A stretch of 64,000 bases of DNA. Source: Anaerolineales bacterium. GTDB lineage: Bacteria; Chloroflexota; Anaerolineae; Anaerolineales; Villigracilaceae. The notes beneath the pieces are model-generated. The model searched no databases. It worked only from the letters and a program-made list of their open reading frames with translations, and was not told the origin of the DNA. The stretch's first letter is position 1; the number at the start of each line of letters is the position of its first letter. Below are positions 30,471-38,658 of this stretch, one piece after another. The stretch spans positions 43,387-107,386 of the forward strand of contig JABARH010000007.1 in the NCBI GenBank assembly GCA_019187665.1, in the 5' to 3' direction. Made by a program: the position numbers and the translations under genes.

Positions 30471-31574
30471 TTACGGTCTCGGCCCGGGCGCCCCTCCGCC
30501 GCCTCCCGGCCCTCCGCCACCGGGACCCCCATTCCCCGGTCCGCCGCCGAATCCAGATGGACGCGACCCCAACGAGCGCTCGAAACCGTCGAGGTTGGCG
30601 CGTCCCTGCGGCATTTGCCCGCGGGCGAACTGTCCCATGATCTCGTTGAACTTGCCCGAGAACTGGCTGAAGTCCAGCGCGCCCGGCCCATCGGCGCGGC
30701 CGAAGTTGGCGAAACCGGCCTGCGCGTTGGCGCCCAGTTGCGCCAGATTCATCAGTTCCTCGCGCGAGAGCTTGTTATCGCCGAGGGCATTGCGCGCCGC
30801 ATCAATGAAGTCAAATCCGCTTTGCAGGGCAGAGAGCTTGTCGGTGGGAATGTTGTTCGGCGCGACCTGTGCGATCTGGTCCACGCGTCCCTGCTGGTCG
30901 GAGTGCAGCACGTTGATCATATCCTGCGCCTGATTCTTCACATCCTGCGCCTTGGTCTGTGCGGTTTGCGCGGCGTTCTCGAGCTGGTCAATGGCGCTTT
31001 GCGCGAGCTCGAGTCCCTGTGCCAGTGTGGCGCTGATCTCCTGCAAAGACTGATCGATGGAACCAAGCGTGTCGTTCATCTGGCTGAGTTCTGATTCGAT
31101 CGCATTCATTTCAACGATCATCTGTGTGGCAAGTTCGGAGTAGAGCTGGTAATACTCGTACATCAATTCTTCGGCATATTCCACATAGTAATCAGCGTAG
31201 TAATAATATTCGTACACGTAGGCCACTTCTTCGGTGGTGACCGAGTCATCGTAGGTGGCGCTGGTGACGGCGGTGGTGGTGGCCTCGGTGGCGGCCACGG
31301 CTTCTGACACGGCTTCATCAATCAATGCGGCCAGTTCCTCCTCGGTCAGGTTCACGTACTCCACCGTGGGTCCGGGCGTGGGCGTGGCGGGCATGGCGGT
31401 GAGAACTGCCGAGTTAACGGTGGCCTGCGCCAGCGCCTGCGACTGTTGTGTGCCGGCCACGGCAGTGTTGATGGCGTCCTGGTCGCTGACAGCCGGGGCG
31501 CCGCCGGTGGAACAGGCCAGCATGGCGAGCGCCAGCATGAGCGAGGCAAGAACAATGGGGAAATTGCGTTTCAT
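30471..31574 (-). CDS. Secreted lipoprotein of unknown function with tyrosine-rich and glycine-rich segments
   Basis: A 367-residue exported lipoprotein: signal MKRNFPIVLASLMLALAMLAC with Cys21 as lipidation site. A Thr/Pro linker and an Ala-rich helix follow; then residues about 110-140 are extremely rich in Tyr and acid (AYVYEYYYYADYYVEYAEEL), next an amphipathic coiled-coil region (Gln/Leu-rich, 150-230), and finally a Gly/Pro/Arg-rich disordered tail. The start at 31574 has GGAG eight bases upstream; the longer frame overlaps the P450. I know no relative. It lies 43 bases after the P450 gene and may be co-transcribed. Confidence 0.75.
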   Translation of the reverse strand: MKRNFPIVLASLMLALAMLACSTGGAPAVSDQDAINTAVAGTQQSQALAQATVNSAVLTAMPATPTPGPTVEYVNLTEEELAALIDEAVSEAVAATEATTTAVTSATYDDSVTTEEVAYVYEYYYYADYYVEYAEELMYEYYQLYSELATQMIVEMNAIESELSQMNDTLGSIDQSLQEISATLAQGLELAQSAIDQLENAAQTAQTKAQDVKNQAQDMINVLHSDQQGRVDQIAQVAPNNIPTDKLSALQSGFDFIDAARNALGDNKLSREELMNLAQLGANAQAGFANFGRADGPGALDFSQFSGKFNEIMGQFARGQMPQGRANLDGFERSLGSRPSGFGGGPGNGGPGGGGPGGGGGAPGPRP

Positions 31575-31617
31575 TTTTTTCTCCTTTTTTTTCAGTACCG
31601 CAAGATTCATCTTGCGA

Positions 31618-32931
31618 TTATCTTTTTTCCACCACCACCTGCACGCCATTCTTTGGGCGCAGGGTGATGCCTGGCTTGGGCCTGGCGGCCTGCCCAGACA
31701 CCGAGCGGACATTCCAGCGGCGGGCCATGAGCGCCAGCACGATGATGGCTTCGGTCCATGCGAAGGTTTCTCCGATGCACACACGGCTCCCGCCGCCGAA
31801 GGGGAAGAAGGCAAAGCGCGGAATTGACCTCTCGCTGACGTAGTCCCAACGCTCGGGGCGGAATTCTTCGGGGCTGGCGTAGTAACGCGGATCATGGTGC
31901 ATGACCCACTGGCTGATCAATACCACCGATCCGGCCGGGAGGAACGCGCCGCCGATCTCGCACTCCTTCACGGCGCGTCTTCCCATCGCCCAGGCAGGGG
32001 GGCGCAGTCGCAGGGTTTCTTTCACCACCGAGCGCGCGAACGGCAGGTTGCTGATGTCTTCCGCGGTGGGCATACGATCTCCAAGCACACGGTCCGCTTC
32101 GGCTTGCAGGGTGCATTGCATCTCGGGGTGATTTGCGAGCATGTCCCAGGCCCAAGCCAGCAGGAGCGCGGTGGTTTCGTGGCCGGCCAGCATAAAGGTC
32201 AACGCGTGCGAGCGGATCTGCTCGTCGCTGAATTGCACATGCGGGTTCTCGCGCAAGAGTTGGATAAGCGCCTTCTGTGCCTGTCCCGAATTGGGATTGG
32301 CGACGAGCGCTTCGGTGATGGAGTTCAGGTCGCGGCTGGCGCGCCGGAAAGCGGGGAAGAACTTCTTCGCCCCGGCGGGGAGGGGCAGCATGCTCAGCGG
32401 GAAGAGCCGCGCCAGCGTCCGCATGGATGCGCCCACCCGTTCACCGGCGCCCTCGGGGATGTGTCCAAAGAACGAGCGCAGAGCCACGTCGAGGGTGAGT
32501 CGCATCATCGCTTCGGCCATGTCCATTTGCTGTCCGCTTTGCCACGCAGAAATGTGGCGTTGGGCGCTGGCGGCCATGGTCGGCGAGTAGGATTCGATCG
32601 TGTGGCGATGAAAGGCTGGCTGGAGCGCGCGGCGTTGTTCGAGATGCGCATCGCCTTCGATTGTGAGCAGCCCTTCACCCAATACCAGACGGGCGCGCTG
32701 CAAGGCCGGGCCTTTGACAAAGTTGCCCTGCTGTTTTACCAATACCTGCTCGATGAAATCGGGATGATTGAGCAGAAAGACCTCATGGCGGCGCGTGTGC
32801 ACATGAGCGATATCGCCGTTCTCGCGCGCCAGGTTGGTCAGCGCATCAAGCGGGTTTACGAACATCTCCCATAGAAATCTGGCGGCGGATGTGGATTTCG
32901 ATTCGGGGGTGGTGAGCAGTGAGGTGTGCAT
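31618..32931 (-). CDS. Cytochrome P450
   Basis: A soluble 437-residue bacterial P450 monooxygenase. The haem-thiolate loop FPFGGGSRVCIGE, the I-helix AGHETTALLLAWAWD with the acid-Thr pair, the ExxR motif KETLRLRPP and the PEEFRPERWD meander are all present. It resembles the CYP4/CYP102-like fold of fatty-acid hydroxylases in spacing, but the substrate is not determinable. The redox partner is not adjacent; the c-type cytochrome is 20 kb away and not a likely donor. The ATG at 32931 is preferred; one further upstream ATG at 32979 adds sixteen residues. Confidence 0.93.
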   Translation of the reverse strand: MHTSLLTTPESKSTSAARFLWEMFVNPLDALTNLARENGDIAHVHTRRHEVFLLNHPDFIEQVLVKQQGNFVKGPALQRARLVLGEGLLTIEGDAHLEQRRALQPAFHRHTIESYSPTMAASAQRHISAWQSGQQMDMAEAMMRLTLDVALRSFFGHIPEGAGERVGASMRTLARLFPLSMLPLPAGAKKFFPAFRRASRDLNSITEALVANPNSGQAQKALIQLLRENPHVQFSDEQIRSHALTFMLAGHETTALLLAWAWDMLANHPEMQCTLQAEADRVLGDRMPTAEDISNLPFARSVVKETLRLRPPAWAMGRRAVKECEIGGAFLPAGSVVLISQWVMHHDPRYYASPEEFRPERWDYVSERSIPRFAFFPFGGGSRVCIGETFAWTEAIIVLALMARRWNVRSVSGQAARPKPGITLRPKNGVQVVVEKR

Positions 32932-33047
32932 GGCTGTCTTTTCTGTTTCTCGAAGGCAGCCATAGGATACCGGTTTCAATCCCCCGCGTCTCCCCGCGTT
33001 GGCGGGGGAATGTGTCCCCTCTTTGGTGGGTGGGACCGATCAATAAC

Positions 33048-33182
33048 TCTCTACCGTACATTTGCACCGCTACGCCCGCAAAGCCTGTACTGAGCGAAGC
33101 CGAAGTGAACGCAAAGAAAACCTTTTTAACTTGGCGACCTTAGCGTGCTTTGCGGTAAAAATCTTCTCATGTACGGTAGAGA
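33048..33182. repeat. MITE-like palindromic element, copy 2
   Basis: Ends CTCTCTACCGTACAT and ATGTACGGTAGAGA are perfect inverted copies over 13 bases. The interior matches the 541-652 copy in reverse orientation, apart from an extra 22-base GTACTGAGCGAAGCCGAAGT-type insert near 33090 that is absent from copy 1. It lies 116 bases upstream of the P450 start. Confidence 0.78.
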
Positions 33183-33190
33183 AATCAATA

Positions 33191-33283
33191 ATCAGTAGAT
33201 CACGAAAACCCTGCGTAGGTTGCGATCTCTATCGCAACCTGGCGGTAGAGACCGCCAAATACGCGCTTTCGTGAAGTACTGAT
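33191..33283. repeat. Second palindromic element adjacent to copy 2
   Basis: Ends ATCAGTAGATCACGAAA and TTTCGTGAAGTACTGAT are inverted with two mismatches. Inside are GGTTGCGATCTCTATCGCAACC and GGCGGTAGAGACCGCC hairpins. AAAACCCTGCGTAGG is shared with the 20470 element. The gap 33284-33392 continues with CACAGAGATTTAATCCTCTGTG and no gene. Confidence 0.65.
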
Positions 33284-33392
33284 AATAAGAACAGGCCACG
33301 GAGATAAAAAGGCACAGAGATTTAATCCTCTGTGCTTTCGTGATTCCATGGTTCAGATTTAGTTGTTCAATTTACCGGACACGCAACAAACG

Positions 33393-34031
33393 CTACAACT
33401 CTTCTACGTTCACCAACCCATAACGCACGGCCAGCAATGCGGCTTGCGTGCGGTCGTTCACGCCCAGTTTCGCCAGCAGGTCGCTGACATAGCCCTTCAC
33501 AGTCAACTCGGTCAACGTCAGGGCGAGGGCGATCTCTTTGTTGCTCATGCCGCGCCCGATCAACTTGAGGATGTCGCGCTCGCGTGCGGTGAGCGACTCG
33601 AACGGGTCTTCGGGCATCGGCGCGTGCGCCATCAACTTACGGGCAATGTCGGGATGCAGTTGCGGGCGTCCCTTTGCCGCGCCGCGAATGGCCTCCACCA
33701 ACTCATCGCCGCCCATTTCTTTTAATAGAAATCCGCTCGCGCCCGCGCGCAGCGCCGCGAAAATATGCGCGTCGTCGGTGAACGAGGTAAGTACAAGGAT
33801 CGGCAGGTTGGGAAATGCAGGCCGTATCTGCTTCAAAGTGGATACGCCATCCTGCTTTGGCATTTGCAGGTCGAGCAGGACCACATTTGGAACGTGCTTC
33901 TGGATCAATGCCAACACCTCCGCGCCATCGGCGGATTCACCCACTACCTTCATATCCTTCTCAGCGTCAATCGTCATCCGCAGTCCACGGCGCACGATCT
34001 GGTGGTCATCGGCAATCAGGATTTTGAGCAT
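33393..34031 (-). CDS. NarL/FixJ-type response regulator
   Basis: A 212-residue transcription factor: receiver with Asp8/Asp9, phosphoacceptor Asp54 (VVLLDLQMPKQDG), Thr in VLTSFTDD and Lys in FLLKEMGGDE, then a LuxR-type helix-turn-helix (FESLTARERDILKLIGRGMSNKEIALALTLTELTVKGYVSDLLAKLGV). The start is 34031; an ATG at 34043 adds MVVN. It follows its cognate kinase within 20 bases, so the pair forms a complete two-component system. The stimulus is unknown. Confidence 0.92.
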   Translation of the reverse strand: MLKILIADDHQIVRRGLRMTIDAEKDMKVVGESADGAEVLALIQKHVPNVVLLDLQMPKQDGVSTLKQIRPAFPNLPILVLTSFTDDAHIFAALRAGASGFLLKEMGGDELVEAIRGAAKGRPQLHPDIARKLMAHAPMPEDPFESLTARERDILKLIGRGMSNKEIALALTLTELTVKGYVSDLLAKLGVNDRTQAALLAVRYGLVNVEEL

Positions 34032-34050
34032 ATTTACAACCATGAATGAA

Positions 34051-36069
34051 TTACTTCGGCAGCGGCAACGAGAACGAAAGGATTGTACCCCGCCCCATAG
34101 CAGAATCCACGTTGATCTCGCCGCCCAACGCCAGCACACGTTCACGCATGCCGCGCAAGCCGTAATGACCGGCGGGCGCGCCGCTCACATCGAAACCCGC
34201 CCCATCGTCTTCGATGCGGACACGCAGACTCGAGTCTCTCGCCAGCGTGACTTTGGCCGCGCGGCTCCCGCTATGCTTCACGATATTCTGCAGCGCCTCG
34301 CGGATGACCCACAACGCGGCCTCTGCGACGCTGGACGGAATGACCAACGCCTCATCCGCCTCCACGCGGACGCTGAGGAGGGGGCCGCCCTCCGGGCCGG
34401 CGCGTCGGGCCAGCGCCTCACACTGACCTTGAACGGCTTCCGTCAAATTGAGCGTTTCCTCCGCCGAGGCGTTCCGCAACTGGTCGAGCATCAGGCGCAT
34501 CTCGCGCAGAATGTCGCTGGCGAGGCTCTCCAATTCTGCGAGTTGGGTCTTGAATGTATCGGGGGCAGAGGCTTTCAGCCCGCGCGCCATCAAGTGCAGG
34601 CCGAAGATGCTTTGCGTCACCGAATCGTGCAGGTTGCGGGCAATGCGTTGTCGTTCCTCATACGCCGCAATGGATTGACGGTCGGCGAGGGTTTGCGCGG
34701 TCTGCTCTTTTACGCGCGTCTCCAGGTTTTGATTCAACTCGTAGAGCGATTCGTACGCATTGGCATAGGCCAGCGCAAAGGCGGCCTGGTTCGCCAGCGA
34801 ATGCAAGCGGGCGCTTTCATCCGAATCGAATTGCGGGCCGTCGCGGCGCGTTCCCAGCCAGTAGCCGCCGAGACCGATTCCGCCGGCGGTGAGCGGGGAA
34901 TGCCAGACCGGGGTAGAAAGGCCGGAGGGCGGCACATCCGGCTCGGGGTGGAGTCGAAGCGAGGCCCACTCGGCGCCGATCTGCGCGGGGAAGGATTCAG
35001 TCAGCAGGCGAAGGATCTGGTCGCGGCGGTTGGCGCGGGCGAGCGAAGTCTGTGCGGCGCGGATGGCGGCCTGGAATTTGAGGCGGTCGGGGTAGAGCAG
35101 TTTATCCAGCCCGGTTTGAATGATGCGGCGTGATGGTTCGAAGAGGATCGCGGCGACGATCAAACTCACCAACGGCGCGAGCGGCCGCGAGGTCAGCGAG
35201 GAGGCGAAGAGTTCGGTCAGCGTAGTGGTGATGGCGAGGTAGAGAGTCAGCAGGACAATGGAGACAGCGCCATAAGCGAGGGTCCGCCGCAGGATACGGT
35301 CAATGCCGAAGAGGTCGTGGCGCAGAACCGCGTAGGTGATGCCCGCGGGGACGAAGAGTTGGAAGGCGAGGATCACGTTATACGGCAGGAAATTGTATCC
35401 GAGCGCGATCGTAAGCGGCCGCAGCCAGAGGGGAAGTTCCGCGATGAAGACGCTGAAGAGCACGATGCGCGCCTGCTGGGCGAAGCGCGCATTTTCGGGG
35501 CGGGTGTCGCGTGTGACGGTGAGCAGGTTCCACAGGAAGAAGCCGATCACAAAAGTGACCCAGCCAAAGAGGAGCGCCACCATGCCGATGCGCGTCCATG
35601 CCGAGTTTGCAAAGAGGAACAAGGTTGTTGCGATGGCGGAGAATGTGTAGGCGGCGAAAAGCCTGCGTGCAGAGAGGTAACTGTTGCGACGGGGAAAGAA
35701 TGAAGCGATATGGACCGCCATTGGGAGCAGGATGGCGGCATTGGCGATCTTCAATAACAGGAAGGGACGCACCAGTTCATACGTGTGCGGACCTGGCCGC
35801 AGGGCCGGCAGGTCGCTGAATTCAAAGGGGATGGATATGAAGAAGGCGAAGACGACCGCGAAGCAAGCCACCAGCGCATGGTCTGCAGATGGGCGAACAA
35901 GGGCGGGAAGCAGGCCGGTGATGAGGATGAGCGCCGAAACGATCATCGAAAAGAGCGTCATCTCGCTGCGGACGCTCTCTCCGCTCACTTGCGCGGCCCA
36001 GCCAAAAGCGAGAGATTCAGCAAGCAGGACGGCGAAAATAGGCGGGACGATGGTCACGTATTTTTTCAT
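34051..36069 (-). CDS. Membrane histidine kinase of the HPK7 (NarL-partner) type
   Basis: A 672-residue sensor. The first 330 residues contain about nine to ten membrane helices with no large extracellular domain, as in LytS/7TM-like sensors. A GAF-like region follows (about 360-430), then a HisKA_3 dimerisation helix with the phosphoaccepting histidine in RIARNLHDSVTQS and an ATPase domain (EALQNIVKHSGS, DDGAGFD, GLRGMRERV). The start at 36069 is chosen because upstream frame crosses the tRNA-Val. The kinase is followed directly by its response regulator. Confidence 0.9.
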   Translation of the reverse strand: MKKYVTIVPPIFAVLLAESLAFGWAAQVSGESVRSEMTLFSMIVSALILITGLLPALVRPSADHALVACFAVVFAFFISIPFEFSDLPALRPGPHTYELVRPFLLLKIANAAILLPMAVHIASFFPRRNSYLSARRLFAAYTFSAIATTLFLFANSAWTRIGMVALLFGWVTFVIGFFLWNLLTVTRDTRPENARFAQQARIVLFSVFIAELPLWLRPLTIALGYNFLPYNVILAFQLFVPAGITYAVLRHDLFGIDRILRRTLAYGAVSIVLLTLYLAITTTLTELFASSLTSRPLAPLVSLIVAAILFEPSRRIIQTGLDKLLYPDRLKFQAAIRAAQTSLARANRRDQILRLLTESFPAQIGAEWASLRLHPEPDVPPSGLSTPVWHSPLTAGGIGLGGYWLGTRRDGPQFDSDESARLHSLANQAAFALAYANAYESLYELNQNLETRVKEQTAQTLADRQSIAAYEERQRIARNLHDSVTQSIFGLHLMARGLKASAPDTFKTQLAELESLASDILREMRLMLDQLRNASAEETLNLTEAVQGQCEALARRAGPEGGPLLSVRVEADEALVIPSSVAEAALWVIREALQNIVKHSGSRAAKVTLARDSSLRVRIEDDGAGFDVSGAPAGHYGLRGMRERVLALGGEINVDSAMGRGTILSFSLPLPK

Positions 36070-36105
36070 GGCTCGATTGTAGAGGCGGGAAGGGGATGGG
36101 TCAAG

Positions 36106-36135
36106 AAACAATCCCCGCTCTGGCGGGGATTGTTT
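36106..36135 (-). terminator. Terminator after tRNA-Val
   Basis: AAACAATCCCCGC and GCGGGGATTGTTT form a 13-bp stem, followed on the minus strand by TTTCTTG. It lies immediately after the tRNA 3' end and before the kinase start. Confidence 0.75.
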
Positions 36136-36136
36136 G

Positions 36137-36210
36137 TGGGCGCTGAGGGACTCGAACCCCCGACCCCCTCGGTGTAAACGAGGTGCTCTAACCAACTGAG
36201 CTAAGCGCCC
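36137..36210 (-). tRNA. tRNA-Val (anticodon TAC)
   Basis: Acceptor GGGCGCT with AGCGCCC, anticodon stem CCTCG/CGAGG with loop TTTACAC (TAC), T-arm GGGGG-TTCGAGT-CCCTC, D-arm GCTC/GAGC and discriminator A. CCA is not encoded. Confidence 0.95.
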
Positions 36211-36356
36211 ATGCGAGCTTTAGGCTGTAGGCTGTACGCTCCAACCCTAAAGGGTGCTACGCGACCAACAGACCCAAGCGCCCGTGATTCGCATTATACC
36301 GCACCGACTGGACGAAAATATGCTACACTGCTTCCATTCTCAAAACTGGAGTTTCA

Positions 36357-37118
36357 ATGCGTTTCGTTCGCTTTCAACACAACGGGGACTCGCCGCGCTA
36401 CGGCTGGTTGCACGAGGACCAGGTCGGCGAGGTCCAGGGCGATCTATTCGGCTCCTATCGAAGAAGGAAGACCACCATCCCGCTCAAGGATGTGCGCCTG
36501 CTGGCTCCGACCATCCCCAGCAAGATCATTTGCGTGGGGCGCAATTATGTGGATCATGCCAAGGAACTCGGCAACGAGGTCCCGAAGGTCCCGCTGATTT
36601 TTCTGAAGGCGCCCTCCTCGGTCATCGCGGACGGGGAAGCGGTCGTCCTGCCTCCGCAATCGGCGCAGGTGGAACATGAGGGCGAACTGGTGGCGGTCAT
36701 CGGCAAACGCGGACGCAGTATCACCGCCGAATCTGCCAAAGAATACATTCTGGGTTACACCATCGGCAACGATATCACCGCGCGCGATCTGCAAAAGACC
36801 GACGGTCAATGGACGCGCGCCAAAGGCTTCGACACGTTCTGTCCGTTCGGTCCATGGATAGACACAGACTTCGATCCCTCCGACGCGCTGATCACCTGCC
36901 GCGTCAACGGACAGATGCGCCAGCTTTCCTCCACGCGCGACATGCTTTTCAACATCGGCGTGTTGATCGCCTACATCTCATCCGTGATGACTCTCGAACC
37001 CGGCGACCTGGTCTTTACCGGAACTCCCGCAGGCGTCGGCACATTGAAAGCCGGCGATGTGGTCGAAGTGGAAATTGACGGACTGGGCGTGTTGAAGAAT
37101 CCCGTCAAGGCGGAGTAG
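36357..37118 (+). CDS. Fumarylacetoacetate hydrolase family protein
   Basis: A 253-residue metal-dependent hydrolase or isomerase of the FAH family. It carries KIICVGRNYVDHAKELGNEVP, PLIFLKAPSSV, the metal ligand glutamates in EHEGELVAVIGKRGR, GYTIGNDITARDLQ, KGFDTFCPFGPWI and FTGTPAGVG. Members hydrolyse acylpyruvates or isomerise homoprotocatechuate products; which applies is not clear. A TACACT -10-like box lies at 36324 and CTGGAG precedes the start. The gene is followed by a membrane protein, perhaps co-transcribed. Confidence 0.93.
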   Translation: MRFVRFQHNGDSPRYGWLHEDQVGEVQGDLFGSYRRRKTTIPLKDVRLLAPTIPSKIICVGRNYVDHAKELGNEVPKVPLIFLKAPSSVIADGEAVVLPPQSAQVEHEGELVAVIGKRGRSITAESAKEYILGYTIGNDITARDLQKTDGQWTRAKGFDTFCPFGPWIDTDFDPSDALITCRVNGQMRQLSSTRDMLFNIGVLIAYISSVMTLEPGDLVFTGTPAGVGTLKAGDVVEVEIDGLGVLKNPVKAE

Positions 37119-37140
37119 GCTCGCGGTCCGCTTCTCCCTT

Positions 37141-38064
37141 ATGCGCATCCTCAAACAACTCGCGCTCGTCCTCGGCACGGGCTACATCTTCGTCTACTTT
37201 TCCGAGCATCTCTTCTGGGCGCGCGTCCGCCCCGATGATTCGCTCGTCAGTTGGCTCGGCGCGTGGATCGCCTACTCGCTGGCGGCATTCATTTTCCTGC
37301 ACCTGATCACATTTTTTCGCGTCACAGAAAAATGGTCGCTCTTCCTGGCGGGCGCGGTCTTCGGATGGCTGGCAGAAGGCGTCATCGTTCAGACCACGTA
37401 TGAAATGCTCCCGCTCTCGATTTCATTTACCGGACTCGCCTGGCACGCGCTGATCACGGTCTGGATTGGATGGTACGCCGTCCGCCGCGCGCTGATCTCT
37501 CCCGCCTCCTTCTCAACCGTCAGCCTGTTTACCGCGATCGGATTTTTCTACTCGCTTTGGGCGATCAACTGGTGGCTCGAACCGGATGGCGGCGTGGCAA
37601 CCCTGGCGGAATTTTCCATCTACATCCTGACGATCACCTGTCTCGCCGCGCTGGCATACGCCCTCGCCAACTGGGGATCGAGTGAATCCTTCGCGCCCAA
37701 CCGATGGGTGACGCGTCTCGTCTACGCGGCATTTTGCATCTACTTCGCGTTCGTCACCGTCCCCGCCGCGCCCATCTCGCTCCTCATCCTGCCCCTCCTG
37801 CTGGGACTCGCATACTACGGTCTGCGCCGCCACCCCGCCGAAGAACGCGCCTGCCTCGCCTCCACCCTGCATGGACGAATCTCTCCGCGTAATTATCTCG
37901 CCCTCTTCGCCCTTCCATTAACTGCCATTGCCTTTTACGCCCTCGCCCTGGCACTCAACCTCCAATGGCACACCAATTGGATTCTTTATTTCATCACCAC
38001 ACCGCTGGGATTTATTTTGTTTGGGATTGGCGTATTCAAGAAATCCGTTTCCACCCATCCTTGA
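37141..38064 (+). CDS. Integral membrane protein of unknown function
   Basis: A 307-residue hydrophobic protein with nine to ten predicted membrane segments and few polar loops. Trp/Tyr residues cluster at segment ends (FFYSLWAINWWLEPDGG; HTNWILYFI). I do not recognise a family. It begins 22 bases after the FAH gene without a strong ribosome site. Its stop codon TGA lies within the TTGACA of the pheST promoter. Confidence 0.72.
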   Translation: MRILKQLALVLGTGYIFVYFSEHLFWARVRPDDSLVSWLGAWIAYSLAAFIFLHLITFFRVTEKWSLFLAGAVFGWLAEGVIVQTTYEMLPLSISFTGLAWHALITVWIGWYAVRRALISPASFSTVSLFTAIGFFYSLWAINWWLEPDGGVATLAEFSIYILTITCLAALAYALANWGSSESFAPNRWVTRLVYAAFCIYFAFVTVPAAPISLLILPLLLGLAYYGLRRHPAEERACLASTLHGRISPRNYLALFALPLTAIAFYALALALNLQWHTNWILYFITTPLGFILFGIGVFKKSVSTHP

Positions 38065-38088
38065 CACATCCTCAATTTCGCAGATAAT
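38061..38088 (+). promoter_or_regulatory. Promoter of the T-box/pheST operon
   Basis: TTGACA at 38061-38066 and GATAAT at 38083-38088 are 16 bases apart, so transcription would start around 38095, just ahead of the T-box. The -35 box contains the stop codon of the preceding gene. Confidence 0.75.
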
Positions 38089-38094
38089 TCAGCC

Positions 38095-38430
38095 AATCAA
38101 AAGCAAAGACAGAGGAAAGTAGGCTGGCGGAATCCGTCAGAGAGGCGCAAGAGAATCGCTGAAACGCGCGCCCGGTCGAACCCAGTCGAAGTTCCCTCTC
38201 GAGCCGTTCGGGTGAAATAATAGTAGTCCGAACCGCAATCCCTGCGTTATGAGGGAAGTCGATTAGTTGTTGAGTCTCATTGTCACATAGTCAAATCGTC
38301 TCATGGTTAGACCATCAGACAAACCGACTATAAAACTACCAGACTACAAACCTAGCCGACCATGAGACTAAAGTTGGGTGGTACCACGGGAACCGTCTCC
38401 CGTCCCATTTGTGGACGGGAGATTTTTGTT
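38095..38430 (+). promoter_or_regulatory. T-box riboswitch controlling pheS
   Basis: The conserved T-box GGGTGGTACCACGG lies at 38376-38389 and can form the antiterminator. It is followed by a mutually exclusive terminator, TCTCCCGTCC with GGACGGGAGA (38396-38422) plus T-run. Upstream is a long stem I region starting with AGAGGAAAGTA; TTC at 38192 is a reasonable Phe specifier codon, though I cannot fold it rigorously. ACTCATGGT-type sequences near 38300 pair with ACCATGAGACT near 38360. Uncharged tRNA-Phe should thus allow transcription of the synthetase genes. Confidence 0.92.
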
Positions 38431-38435
38431 TGTAG

Positions 38436-38640
38436 AACCCGATATTCGATATTCGGCATTCGATATTCGGCATTCGATATTCGATATTCGGCATTCGATA
38501 TTCGGCATTCGATATTCGATATTCGGCATTCGATATTCGGCATTCGATATTCGAATTTCGAGAATCGAATTATCGAGTATCGTCTATCGAGTTATCGAGT
38601 ATCGTCTATCGAGTTATCGAATTATCGAATATCGCCGAAC
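38436..38640. repeat. 7-bp repeat array between T-box terminator and pheS
   Basis: About 27 tandem units alternate TTCGATA and TTCGGCA, then degrade into TATCGAGTTATCGAGTATCG. The array sits inside the untranslated leader, ending 18 bases before pheS. Neighbouring units are inverse complements of the CGAATAT units elsewhere, so the RNA can fold extensively. Confidence 0.9.
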
Positions 38641-38658
38641 GAAAAAACGGAGGCACGA

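Noticed and set aside
38436..38640. Possible CRISPR array
   Set aside because: The repeats are 7-bp tandem units without spacers of uniform length, and no cas genes are present.
38362..38658. N-terminal extension of PheS in the same frame (99 residues)
   Set aside because: It translates the T-box terminator and the 7-bp array; the ATG at 38659 has a good ribosome site and the normal PheS N-terminus.
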